Shown in pieces: positions 8,415 to 16,394 of a DNA stretch of 20,431 bases. Within the stretch, counting starts at the first letter, position 1. Every line of letters begins with the position of its first letter. The notes beneath the pieces are model-generated. The model was not told where the DNA came from. It did not search any database and saw only the letters and a list, made by a program, of their open reading frames with translations. Position numbers and translations under genes: made by a program. The stretch comes from Chara braunii (Eukaryota > Streptophyta > Charophyceae > Charales > Characeae): assembly GCA_003427395.1 (NCBI GenBank), contig BFEA01001005.1, positions 126,714-147,144 of the forward strand, in the 5' to 3' direction.

Positions 8415-8583
8415 TTGAGATATCGACGTCCAACTGACCGGCAACAGGTCTGAGATATCGACGTCCAACTGACCGGCACCAGGTTATTACGAATTATTTG
8501 ATTTCGTTCGTCTTGCTATATCTGGATTCCAACTGAGGTCCGTGTTGCAATAGTCCATGGGTGTACCAACTTAGCTAGGCCCA
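8415..8583 (-). mobile_element. tRNA-headed SINE, minus strand, with internal 35-bp duplication
   Basis: On the - strand, 8583-8518 reads GGGCCTAGCTAAGTTGGTAC (A-box like), ACCCATGGACTATTG and AGTTGGAATCCAGATAT (B-box region). This aligns along its whole length with the element at 9524-9600. The 3' body (TGGTGCCGGTCAG then GATATCTCA) also matches the 9.6 kb copy (TGGGGCCGGCCAG then GATATCTCA). That body block is present twice as a 35-bp tandem repeat (8417-8451 and 8452-8485, one mismatch in the shared core). The B box is degraded, so this copy is probably silent. Confidence 0.6.
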
Positions 8584-8589
8584 TCGGTG

Positions 8590-9412
8590 AATGATTGATT
8601 ATCGGTTTCGAAAATCTTGGTGGAAATACTCCTCTGAGAGGCTGTTGAGTTTCGCAAGAGACAGAAATAGCCCAGTGAGTCCATAGAGTCAGCCCTTCGA
8701 GAAATGAGCCAAATTTTAAGGGGGGAAGGGGGGAAAAAACAGGACAAAGAAAAAGAAGAGCGCTTAGAGAATGTATTTGACCCCTCTTCAGGCGCATGAG
8801 CTGTAGAAGCCCGATTTATATACTTGTGTATCTATTTGTTTCAGGGTTTTTCGATTGGATTTTATTTATAACGATATTTGAGGAATTCGCTTTTGACGGA
8901 TTTTGTGATATGATTGATTATAGATGGGAATATAATTACGTGTTCAGTTTGGTAAGGTGAAGGGGAAAGCTGCTTTTTTTTTTCCTGTCTTTTTTTTTTT
9001 TTTTAATACGACATAATGTTTTATTTATTTATTTAAGCTATATTCTTCTTTCAAATTGGACTTTACTACCTACCTACCACTACTCCTTAGCATATACATG
9101 TAAGGATAGCTACCTCTCACAGTCAAGGGGATGCATGTTGCCCCTCGCCCCTAATCGGCGGTGGTCAGGGAGTGGGGTCGGGCCGCCGGTGGGGGAGATG
9201 GATGTTAGTGTTTTTAGTGTTTTCTAGAGACGTCAGCCCCCCCGTTTTTTTTGTTTTTTTTTTTCCCCTTTTTTTGTTTTTTCCAGGGCGACGGCGCCAA
9301 GTAATTCACAAATAAAAGGTTACCAGAGTGGACTCTGAGGCAGAAAACAATTTTAAGAATGGTTAGAAAAACAAAAAAAAATGGTTAAGGAATTTCGGTG
9401 TGACCCCGAGGC
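8590..9412. other. No gene seen; AT-rich, with T runs
   Basis: Anonymous. There is a T-rich patch at 8974-9004, a C/G-rich patch at 9140-9200 and T/C runs at 9238-9280. No coding block or RNA gene is recognised. Confidence 0.45.
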
Positions 9413-9429
9413 AAAAGTTGTTCAGCTTA

Positions 9430-9687
9430 CCCAAGAGCCTCTCAGAGCGCGGCACTGCAGGCCTGCAGTGCCCGCCTGCAGGCGTGCCCAAAACACACGC
9501 GTTCCCGCCTCCAGTGCTCGCCTGCAGAAATAGCTCAGTGGGTACACCCCTGAACTGTTGAAAACACCGACCGGTGTTCGAATCCAGATGATGGAATTTG
9601 ATGAAGAAAGTTGTAAAACCAACTATTTCTGAATTGCATGGGGCCGGCCAGCTTAATGATGATATCTCAAGGCCGTCGCCCTTATAT
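9430..9687 (+). mobile_element. tRNA-headed SINE with 17-bp flanking direct repeats and a 5' palindrome
   Basis: An exact 17-bp repeat, AAAAGTTGTTCAGCTTA, flanks the block (9413-9429 and 9688-9704), consistent with a target-site duplication. Inside, TAGCTCAGTGGGTA (9528) fits a Pol III A box and GGTGTTCGAATCC (9569) a B box, 42 bp apart as in tRNAs. CTGTTGA sits where an anticodon loop would be (GTT, Asn-like), but the cloverleaf arms do not pair, so this is not a functional tRNA. The body ends GGGGCCGGCCAGC ... GATATCTCAAGG. The first 95 bp are unusual for a SINE: they contain a perfect 22-bp palindrome (9451-9472, arm GGCACTGCAGG) and more CCTGCAGG-type repeats. Confidence 0.65.
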
Positions 9688-9807
9688 AAAAGTTGTTCAG
9701 CTTAGTTTTCTGCATAACAAGATTATTTGGATTTTGTTTCTTTTTTTTGTTTGGCTGGGACCCTTCTTGGTTCTTGCATGGCCATCACCGGGCGGGCCGG
9801 ATGGTAG

Positions 9808-9857
9808 CCCAGGACATCACAGAGGTTGGAAACCCAGGACATCACAGAGGTTGGAAA
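9808..9857. repeat. Perfect 25-bp tandem duplication
   Basis: Two identical 25-bp units beginning CCCAGGACATCACAGAGG, at 9808-9832 and 9833-9857. Confidence 0.9.
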
Positions 9858-9897
9858 ACTGCAGGGCGCATACTCTTGAAAAAAAGCGCGGTACCGC

Positions 9898-9990
9898 AGG
9901 CGGGCACGCGTGTGTTTTGTTTGAATAGAACACACGTTTGTTTGAATTGAACAAACGTGCGTACTATTCGAATACGTGCGTGCTATTTGG
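9898..9990. repeat. Series of overlapping hairpins
   Basis: CGTGTGTT/AACACACG (9909-9936) and ACGTTTGTT/AACAAACGT (9934-9958) are adjacent perfect stems that share bases. Then come the palindrome TATTCGAATA (9965-9974) and a direct repeat of CGTGCGT. The start (9898-9919) is an inverted repeat of 9489-9510 with one mismatch in 22. Confidence 0.7.
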
Positions 9991-10339
9991 ATTTCAGGGG
10001 GCGACTTCGAGAAATAGACTTTTTCCAGGGAAAGTTGAATATTACGTAGGTGCATTTTGTTCGAGGAAAGACTGTAGGCCCGTTCGTTCAGCCCGGTTAC
10101 TCTTTAGGGAGCTCGTCATGGGTGGACTGTGGCAAGACAGAACAATGTCGAGGGGATGGAAAGTTCAAAGTAGGAAAAAAAAAAAAAAGACAACATGAAA
10201 GTCAGTAGAGGAGATAAATTCAGACATGAGAATGCATTTTGGATTTTCTGGGGTCGAGGTTCGCAGCTGGTAGTGGGTGAATGACTGATCGCGTGCCTTG
10301 GCGAGCTCTCCGTGACAGTTCGTCTCTTAGCTCTGCGTA

Positions 10340-10340
<1 letters not shown>
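9991..10340. other. No gene seen
   Basis: Anonymous sequence. There is an A run at 10,179-10,192 and nothing else I can name. Confidence 0.4.
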
Positions 10341-10386
<46 letters not shown>

Positions 10387-10511
10387 CCCTGCGTGCGTGC
10401 GTGCGCACGTGCCCGTGTGTGTGTGTGTGTGCGTGCGTGCGCACGTGCCTGTGTGTGTGCGTGCTTGGGTGCGTGTGCGTGCGTGTGCGTGCGTGTGTGT
10501 GTGTGTGTGTT
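10341..10511. repeat. GT microsatellite with GTGC interruptions
   Basis: About 170 bp of GT repeats broken by CGTGCGTGCGCACGTGCC blocks, which occur twice. The alternating purine-pyrimidine sequence could adopt Z-DNA. Long open frames in several frames are artefacts of the repeat. Confidence 0.95.
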
Positions 10512-11350
10512 TCGCATGGGATTTCTTCTCATTACCATCATAGGTGGTACCATATTTGTAATCCGGAAATGTTTTTTCATTGTTTTGTTTTTTCTCAAGG
10601 TTGGTTGAACTTGGTTCATTGCATTTTTGGTGAATTTTCTTTTTTTCTGTAGTTGATCACTGATTTGATTACACCTGCTGATCCAACTTGATCAGATTGG
10701 CATCTCCATGAGTCCATTGAAATGGAAACCATACTGATAATTTTTTTCTTTTTTGTTTAACTCTTTTCCCCTTTTTCTGACATACGGAGTAGCGTAGCGT
10801 GGAGCCTGCCCAGGGAGACGCGCACAAGCTTGGCATATTTTTGGCCATATTTTATTCTTTGGCCTTTTTCTGATCCAACGACCTAGAAAGGGAGAGTTCC
10901 CATTAGTTAGTACAATAGAATCATATAGATCGAATAGAGATCATGATCCCAAATTTTATTCTTTGGCCATATTTTTGAAGTAGGAATTTGTCTGATGTAT
11001 ACTCGCACTAGGATTTTCTGCAATGTATTTGACCGTAATCACCGGCAGATACCATCCAAAATACCCAAGTGTGGCTATGGCCTTTCTCACAGTACCGGTA
11101 CGAGATCTTAGTTCTCCTCCTGAGCTTGGCCCTCGTGCACATCGCCCCTCGCTTCTTCTGGTACTACCATATGGTCCCGAAGTGAATTTGGTTCCAAAAT
11201 GGATCTGGTCCAAGGTATTTTGGTTCGCCCAAGTGATTTGGTCCGGAGGGAGGTTTTTCTTTCTTATTCAGAAACTATTTGATTTGATTCATCTGGGAGG
11301 TCTGTTTTCTTTTTCTTTTTTTTCTTTTTTTGGAAAGCATTAGAGCGTTT
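10512..11350. other. No gene seen; short dispersed repeats
   Basis: TTTTATTCTTTGGCC occurs at about 10,850 and again near 10,955. Several TTTGGTYC-type repeats lie at 11,180-11,250. No coding or RNA feature is recognised. Confidence 0.4.
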
Positions 11351-11353
11351 TTC

Positions 11354-11425
11354 CAGCGGCCTAACTCAGTTGGTTAGGCTCGCAAGTGGCATTCAGGAGG
11401 TCGTGGGTTCAATCCCCATTGGTCT
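11354..11425 (+). repeat. tRNA-like sequence, probable second SINE head or tRNA pseudogene
   Basis: CTAACTCAGTTGGTTAGG forms a good D-arm/A box and GTGGG TTCAATC CCCAT a complete T-arm/B box, properly spaced. The acceptor and anticodon stems do not pair convincingly, so it is unlikely to be a working tRNA. It is clearly different from the tRNA head at 9.5 kb. No poly(A) or target-site duplication was found for it. Confidence 0.55.
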
Positions 11426-11765
11426 CATGTACCCTCCTGGGCATGCTTGGCGCCTGCCACCTAGAGATAGACCACTGGATTGCCGGATCGGCATTGAGCA
11501 GAGTCTGCTGATGTTCGTAGGGGGGGGACCTGAGGGGAGGCACAGGGATTGGTCCTGTTGGCATGGTCCCTGATGCGACCGGCTGTCCCCTAGCCGGTAT
11601 CGCCCAGCCGGTATCGCCCACCTGCAGGTTGGGAGCAGGCCCCACATGTTCACTCGTGAAGAACGCAGCGCAACGCAGGCACTACATGCATGCCAGAACC
11701 CGCCGGCGGAATGGCACAGACGCAAGGGGAGAAGCGCGCGAGTGGGCATGAGATGGTGACATGGT
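11426..11765. other. No gene seen; 14-bp tandem duplication
   Basis: AGCCGGTATCGCCC is repeated in tandem (11,592-11,605 and 11,606-11,619). The rest may be the body of the tRNA-like element above, but nothing in the window confirms it. Confidence 0.4.
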
Positions 11766-11921
11766 GTTGCTGTCCAGCAGGGGTATTACCATGCCCCTGG
11801 CTATGGCTGGCCTTGGTCGGCGAGAGCCGGCAATCCTCGTGAGGTTGCTGTCCAGCAGGGGTATTACCATGCCCCTGGCTATGGCTGGCCTTGGTCGGCG
11901 AGAGCCGGCAATCCTCGTGAG
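11766..11921. repeat. Perfect 78-bp tandem duplication
   Basis: Two identical 78-bp units starting GTTGCTGTCCAGCAGGGG at 11,766 and 11,844. The unit is 26 codons long, so open frames continue through both copies on each strand. I see no other sign that it is coding. Confidence 0.92.
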
Positions 11922-12644
11922 GTCGCGAAGGGAGAGAGTCGTATGTGTGGCTGACCGCGAGGCAGGGTTTGCTAGCCGCCAACATATCATAAATGAAACA
12001 CGATCAGGGGCTTCAGCCCCCTGGTCTCAGATATGCAGTTTTGTGGATAGCTGGCATTGGAAGCTGTCCGTGATGGAGTCGAAGCTGTTGGAAGACGTAC
12101 ATGGTCTGCTGCGAGTTCACATGGACTGTAGTGACTCTGGTCTTAGTCCCCCTCACTGTTGTGAAGGTGGTGTGGGCGACTTTGGTGTGATAGGGTTTAG
12201 CTCAGCCTATTGTTGACAAATGCTGGCAGTTTTATTCCTCGTTATGATAGAGGAATATTTGCTTCGGTTGTGTTGTATTTCGTTTTTTTAGTGTAGTTTT
12301 ACGTTTTGGATGTTTTGGTGGTTTGTGGAATTACTATTTGTTGTTAAGATTTGTTAATTTTGTTCTCGTATTTTTTTGCTGATTCTTGTTTCCTGAGCGG
12401 TAATTTTGCTTTTGTGGTTTATTACAATTATATTCTTAATTAGGTGGGATCTGTGTGTCTGTTTAGCCGAGTTAAGCAAACGCTTTTTCAATTTTGAAGT
12501 TCTGCTTGTGGTAGCATGAAGGAATTTCGATCCCTTTCGTGGAATTCCGCTTATTTTAAATTAGGGATCATAGCAGATTGTCGTTTTTTGTTTTTGGGTT
12601 TGTGGAGGTTGGTGTAGTTCCTTTTATGGTTACTTAAGATGATT
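11922..12644. other. No gene seen; turns strongly G+T-rich from about 12,230
   Basis: The open frame crossing the 78-bp repeats ends at 12,216 and has no recognisable domain. From about 12,230 the + strand becomes T- and G-rich with few C, which continues to about 13,320. Confidence 0.4.
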
Positions 12645-13210
12645 TGGGAGTGCTGCCCCGCACAGACCTTGTCATGGTGGGCGGTGGGGTCTCTTAGGGG
12701 GTTGGCACAGATTGAGGGAGTGGTTGCCTTAAATCGCGAGGAGGCGGGTGGGTTTGCAGGGTCTTCTGACCCTAGCCGTGCGGGTGGTAGGGCCTTCCCA
12801 CAGGGGAGAAGTTGTTGGATTGGTTTTTGTATGTGGTTGGGATTTTCTTCTGACATCCTGTTTTCTTGATTGGGATTGGAGAGTGTCGCTCCGCGGGTGC
12901 TTGATCATGGAGGGCGGTGAAGACTCCATTGTGAGGCGAAATGCAGATGAGAGGAGTGGTGTACCCTAAATCGCGAGGAGGTGGGTGGGTTCTGCGGGGT
13001 CTTTGGCCCCTGCTGCGCGGGTGGTAGGGTATTTCCGCAGGTTAGCGACATTGCCATCATGGTGGGAGTTGGCAGTTTTGGTAGGTGACTGTCGGTGGTG
13101 GTGCGATCCGCTCTAAATCGCGAGGAGGTGGGTGGGACTTTGTGGGGTCTGAGTCTGCGGTTGGGGGCCCGGCGACCCAGACCCCTGCCGGGCGGGAGGT
13201 AGGGCGGATA
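12645..13210 (+). repeat. Three copies of a structured GC-rich repeat
   Basis: Three units share, in order: CATGGTGGGCGGTG-like sequence; the block TAAATCGCGAGGAGG (at 12,730, 12,967 and 13,114) followed by YGGGTGGG; a hairpin 28-30 bp further on; and GCGGGTGGTAGGG or a close variant. The hairpins are AGGGTC/GACCCT (12,758-12,773), GGGGTC/GGCCCC (12,996-13,010) and GGGGTCTG/CAGACCCC (13,144-13,185). Units 1 and 2 also share GGAGTG..GC.CCGC upstream (about 12,645 and 12,883). The spacing is irregular (237 and 147 bp). No known RNA family or coding function is recognised. Confidence 0.7.
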
Positions 13211-13322
13211 CGTAGGGTTTGGTGTTTAACAGAGGATGGAGGATTTTGTTACTGGCATTACTTACTTAGGATTTTTGCATATTCTTTCTTATGTTTGTTT
13301 TGTTGAGCCTTTTCGATGATGT

Positions 13323-13449
13323 GAGGGACGCCGGACCCAGTTTCTGGCTTTTATAATTCAAAAGCAGCCATCGTATGAACCAGGCCGAAGTGCCTGGATC
13401 ATACGACATTAGGCTGCCTGTGTTCTTAAAAAAAAAAAAAAAAAAAAAG
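13323..13449 (+). mobile_element. SINE-like element, core plus hairpin tail B, poly(A)-ended
   Basis: The element begins GAGGGACGCCGGACCC then AGTTTCTGGC, the shared core. The following 60 bp fold into a long hairpin: CAGCC, ATCGTATGA and CCAGGC pair with GCCTGG, ATCATACGA and GGCTG. It ends GTGTTCTT and a run of A from 13,428. An ambiguous base (N) at 13,450 follows the A run, and a second A run starts at 13,474. Confidence 0.6.
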
Positions 13450-13582
13450 NAATTCCTTATAAACATGGAAATAAAAAAAAAAAAAAACTTATATCAAACA
13501 GAAACATACCCTTTGGAAGTCAAACCCCTTTTAACCCCCTTTAAAACCCATGTATGCTACCTCTACAAGGCACCCTGACCAC

Positions 13583-13880
13583 AGAACATTCAAATATAAC
13601 GCCCAGGCATTATATTCGAAGGGGGCGTTCTGTTTGAAAAAAATGAGTAGTACCTTTGTCGGTTCGGAAAATAGCGAGCCTCCGACCTTTCAGGAGGCTG
13701 AAACGAAACGACGGCCGCGGATTAGATTTATCAATGGCAGCCGTCATCGGGCCCGGCCTCCAAATTCTTCAGGAGCTGGTGTTTTCCCTCATTTCTGAAG
13801 CGGCAAAGGCACTTGTGCCTTAAAACGAAAATCTGATCGTTTTAGGGTAAGTAGAATATAACACCCGGGCGTTATTTTCG
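13583..13880. repeat. Segment bounded by two related palindromes
   Basis: Near 13,593 the arm AATATAACGCC is followed by its inverse, giving a near-perfect palindrome. A related palindrome (AATATAACACCC with GGGCGTTATTTT) lies near 13,855. The first sits inside a larger fold with outer arms CAGAAC/GTTCTG. The 240 bp between contain further small hairpins (AAGGCAC/GTGCCTT, AAACGA/TCGTTT). This could be a small non-autonomous element, but no target-site duplication was found. Confidence 0.4.
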
Positions 13881-13899
13881 GGTGAAGACGGCAGTGAAG

Positions 13900-14545
13900 A
13901 AACAGAGCTTGTTGTCTTTAGCCCAGGTCTTGGCGAACCAGGTCTGGCCTGAACCTTGGCGGCCTGAGCAGTTTTTCCAATTGGACAAAAATAATAAATC
14001 TTAAGTCTGAATAGCATCTGCTGCTGATGCTGCTGATTTGGATTCATATTCTCCCCTTTGAAGATTGCTGCACTTCTTGCCTTCCAGATTGTCTGCATGA
14101 TGACACCCCTGCAGACTAGTGCCACGTAGCCCCAGCCTTCTGAGTACGTAAGGGTGGGACTTGGGAGTAATCCGTACAGGATCCAATTAAGGGTGGGACT
14201 TGGGAGTAATCCGTACAGAATCCAATCGTCAGTCCATGGAAACAAGTCTCCCGTTATTTTATTCCAATGTCCAGACCACCACATCCAGATTGCATCAGCG
14301 AGCGGGCAATTGACCCACAAATGGGAGTTTGATTCTCACCTCCATTTGCACCTGCTGCATGTGATGGAGATGTACATACCTCTGGTGGATAGCCACAGCG
14401 CCATAGGTACCACCAACGCAGATTGAGCCCAGAGCAGGCTTGCAATCTTTTGAGAGGGTATCCTTTTTAGTGCCTTCCAGAGTGCTGCGCAGTCTGGAGC
14501 TTGAGATGTGTCTCCTATTAGTCTAGAGTACCTTCGCTGAGCCAT
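13900..14545 (-). pseudogene. LINE zf-RVT domain and C-terminal tail, minus strand
   Basis: From 14,545 downward the frames give ALWKALKRIPSQKIASLLW, then PMALWLSTRGMYISI, and the zinc pair CSRC (14,342-14,359). After a frameshift the sequence continues HLWVNCPLADAIWMWW (about 14,280-14,325). GHWNKITGDLFPWTDDWILY and RGVIMQTIWKARSAAIFKG follow. This is the zf-RVT layout with its C-x2-C...H...C residues. A 39-bp in-frame duplication repeats NWILYGLLPSPTL. Sequence past about 13,990 no longer looks like LINE protein. Confidence 0.78.
14152..14229. repeat. 39-bp tandem duplication inside LINE coding sequence
   Basis: Units starting GGGTGGGACTTGGGAGTAAT at 14,152 and 14,191 differ only near their ends. 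The length is a multiple of three (13 codons). Confidence 0.9.
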
Positions 14546-15088
14546 AGAAGACGGTAAGTTCCTCTTTTAGCTAAGCGTTGTGAGTTGACCCCTTCTTTGG
14601 TTGAGTACTGGCACATATGAATACTATGATCCATGCCCTGTGCACTTTGAGGCCAACCAAGGAGTAGGGGTTCTGTTGGAAAGCTGTCGCCTAGCAGTGA
14701 AGTCTGCTTTTGGGAACTCAGGACCTGAACTTCCGTCAGGCCAACTGTAGTTCTGATCACCTTCTCCTGTAGCTTAACCAGCGCTCTGCCTTTAGGGCCT
14801 TCGCTGCCTGATTCTCCATTGAATTTCCTCAATCCTCCAGCCTGAGGAGAGTTCGGACCAATAACCTTCCAAATCAAGGACCGTCGCAAGGCCGTGTAGA
14901 TGTTGTATGGGCGGTCCCGCCCATCGAGCGTCCTGCTGGCTGTGCTTACGACATACACAGTTGGGAGTGGGGGGTCGCTGAGCGACTGGGTACCATTGGA
15001 AGTCTCCCGGCTTGGAATGCCCCCGCTCTGCCCTGGGTGTGTCGCAGGAGTGTGGTTAAAGCAATGGCTGCCAGGGTAGGGCCTGCCT

Positions 15089-15275
15089 TTTTTTTTTTTT
15101 TTTTTTTTTTTAATTTTAAACCCTACTAGTGTTAGTGTTGCTGATAAGGGCAGACACCACTAACACCTGGGTAGGGACTCCATCTATTGGTGGGGAGTGT
15201 CACCTGCTGGAAACTGGGTCCAGCGTCCCTTTTACATAGTCTTTGTTCAAAATGTGGGGATAAAAACTGCCTCTT
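15089..15275 (-). mobile_element. SINE-like element (core plus tail A) with exact 17-bp target-site duplication
   Basis: CAGGGTAGGGCCTGCCT is present at 15,072-15,088 and again at 15,276-15,292. The 187 bp between them is, on the - strand, a short 5' region, the core GGGACGCTGGACCC (from about 15,228 down), CTCCCCACCAATAGATGG, the tail A hairpin, and a poly(A) tail (T run at 15,088-15,111). This is a complete retroposed unit, inserted into the second LINE after that LINE had arrived. No internal A or B box is obvious in its 5' 47 bp, so its promoter origin is unknown. Confidence 0.8.
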
Positions 15276-15292
15276 CAGGGTAGGGCCTGCCT

Positions 15293-15860
15293 ATAGCCTC
15301 CACAATCTTAATAAAAAACAAAAACAAATCGAGGACTCTTCCTCTTATCTGATCCACGTATCACTGACATTTTCAGTGAGCAATTCAATATGCTCGTCCA
15401 ATGCAGCAGGATTGACGATAGAAGTTTAGCCAGATTGTCTGAGACCCTGTGTAGACGGGGCAGCCTTTATCTAAGCTTTGCGTCCGTGAATCCGTGATGC
15501 AGTCATCCTGTTCTTTATCCTGCAAATGCTTTATCTGCAGGACACCTTTTTCCACCCAAGCTTCGCCGAAGTTGCCTGTCCCTTCACTGGCGCAAATGCT
15601 TTATCTGCAGGACACCTTTTTCCACCCAAGCTTCGCCGAAGTTGCCTGTCCCTTCACTGGCCGAAAAAGACGCTTCAGTGGATTTCAAATATGCACAGTG
15701 GCTCAGAAAACAAACTTCTTCCAGGCTGCAAGAATGTCCCGCCATACTTGAAATTTGATGCGTCTGTTCAGAAAGGATGGAAGTCGTTGTCTGAATTTTG
15801 CCTATTTCTGAAGTCTATCATAGTAATTTTCTAAGTAGCTCAAATTTTTCTTAGCGAAGC
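15293..15860 (-). pseudogene. LINE connecting region, minus strand, with 70-bp tandem duplication
   Basis: On the - strand the frames read WRDILAAWKKFVF (about 15,750-15,712) and NPLKRLF, then FGEAWVEKGVLQIKHLQD near 15,570-15,520. These correspond to the WVKRGVLRVGDL block of the first LINE. A perfect 70-bp tandem duplication (15,522-15,591 and 15,592-15,660, starting GCAAATGCTTTATCTGCAGG) repeats the AWVEKGVLQI part. Between 14,560 and 15,070 the - strand is probably more of the same LINE but is too degraded to assign. Confidence 0.6.
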
Positions 15861-15914
15861 CGGGTAATGGCCCCGATATCTCAAACTTTCAAAATTCTAT
15901 GTAAATTTCCATAT

Positions 15915-16000
15915 GGGACGCTGGGCCCGGTTCCCAGCACATGCTGCTCCCCACGAATAGATTGGAGCCTTGTTCCCCCCCCAAAAAAAGAAAAGAAAAG
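15915..16000 (+). mobile_element. Short SINE-like element, core only, A-rich end (copy 1)
   Basis: GGGACGCTGGGCCCGG then TTCCCAGCACATG, CTCCCCACGAATAGATTGG, a C run and an A-rich tail (15,983-16,000). Tail A is missing after TTGGAGCC. The 5' flank (15,855-15,890) reads GCCGGGTAATGGCCCC then GATATCTCAAAC, resembling the 3' body of the tRNA-headed SINE. Confidence 0.65.
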
Positions 16001-16236
16001 CAGCATTGCCAAACCTCTTCTGGGTTCGCCGAGGACCCCTTGACCAGAATATATTCAGCTAGCCGGACCCATAGTTTTAATCGATCTTCAAACAAGGATT
16101 CGAATACCCACTTACCAACAAGGCATAGTTCTGCACCAATCGATCCAGCACACCTAAGCCCCCCTGAGAACGTGGAAGACAAATGGTAATGGCCCCGATA
16201 TCTCAAACTTTCAAAATTCTATGTAAATTTCCATAT

Positions 16237-16322
16237 GGGACGCTGGGCCCGGTTCCCAGCACATGCTGCTCCCCACGAATAGATTGGAGCCTTGTTCCCC
16301 CCCCAAAAAAAGAAAAGAAAAG
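16237..16322 (+). mobile_element. Short SINE-like element, core only (copy 2)
   Basis: Identical to the copy at 15,915, duplicated together with its LINE flank. Confidence 0.65.
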
Positions 16323-16394
16323 CAGCATTGCCAAACCTCTTCTGGGTTCGCCGAGGACCCCTTGACCAGAATATATTCAGCTAGCCGGACCCAT

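Noticed and set aside
10116-10652. Long open frames across the GT microsatellite on both strands
   Set aside because: Simple repeats lack stop codons by chance; peptides are only His-Thr or Val-Cys runs.
11761-12216. 151-codon open frame
   Set aside because: A third of it is the 78-bp duplication (a multiple of three); the remainder has no recognisable domain and a reverse frame is equally open.
13450-13450. Ambiguous base N
   Set aside because: A sequencing or assembly uncertainty after a homopolymer, not a biological feature.
13844-13850. Strong splice donor-like GGGTAAGT
   Set aside because: The preceding open frame ends in a stop at 13,798, and the site lies in the palindrome-bounded repeat segment.
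14518-14958. 147-codon open frame on the - strand considered as a host gene
   Set aside because: It lies between two LINE pieces, its end overlaps the start of the zf-RVT block in another frame, and no independent gene signal was seen; most likely degraded LINE.
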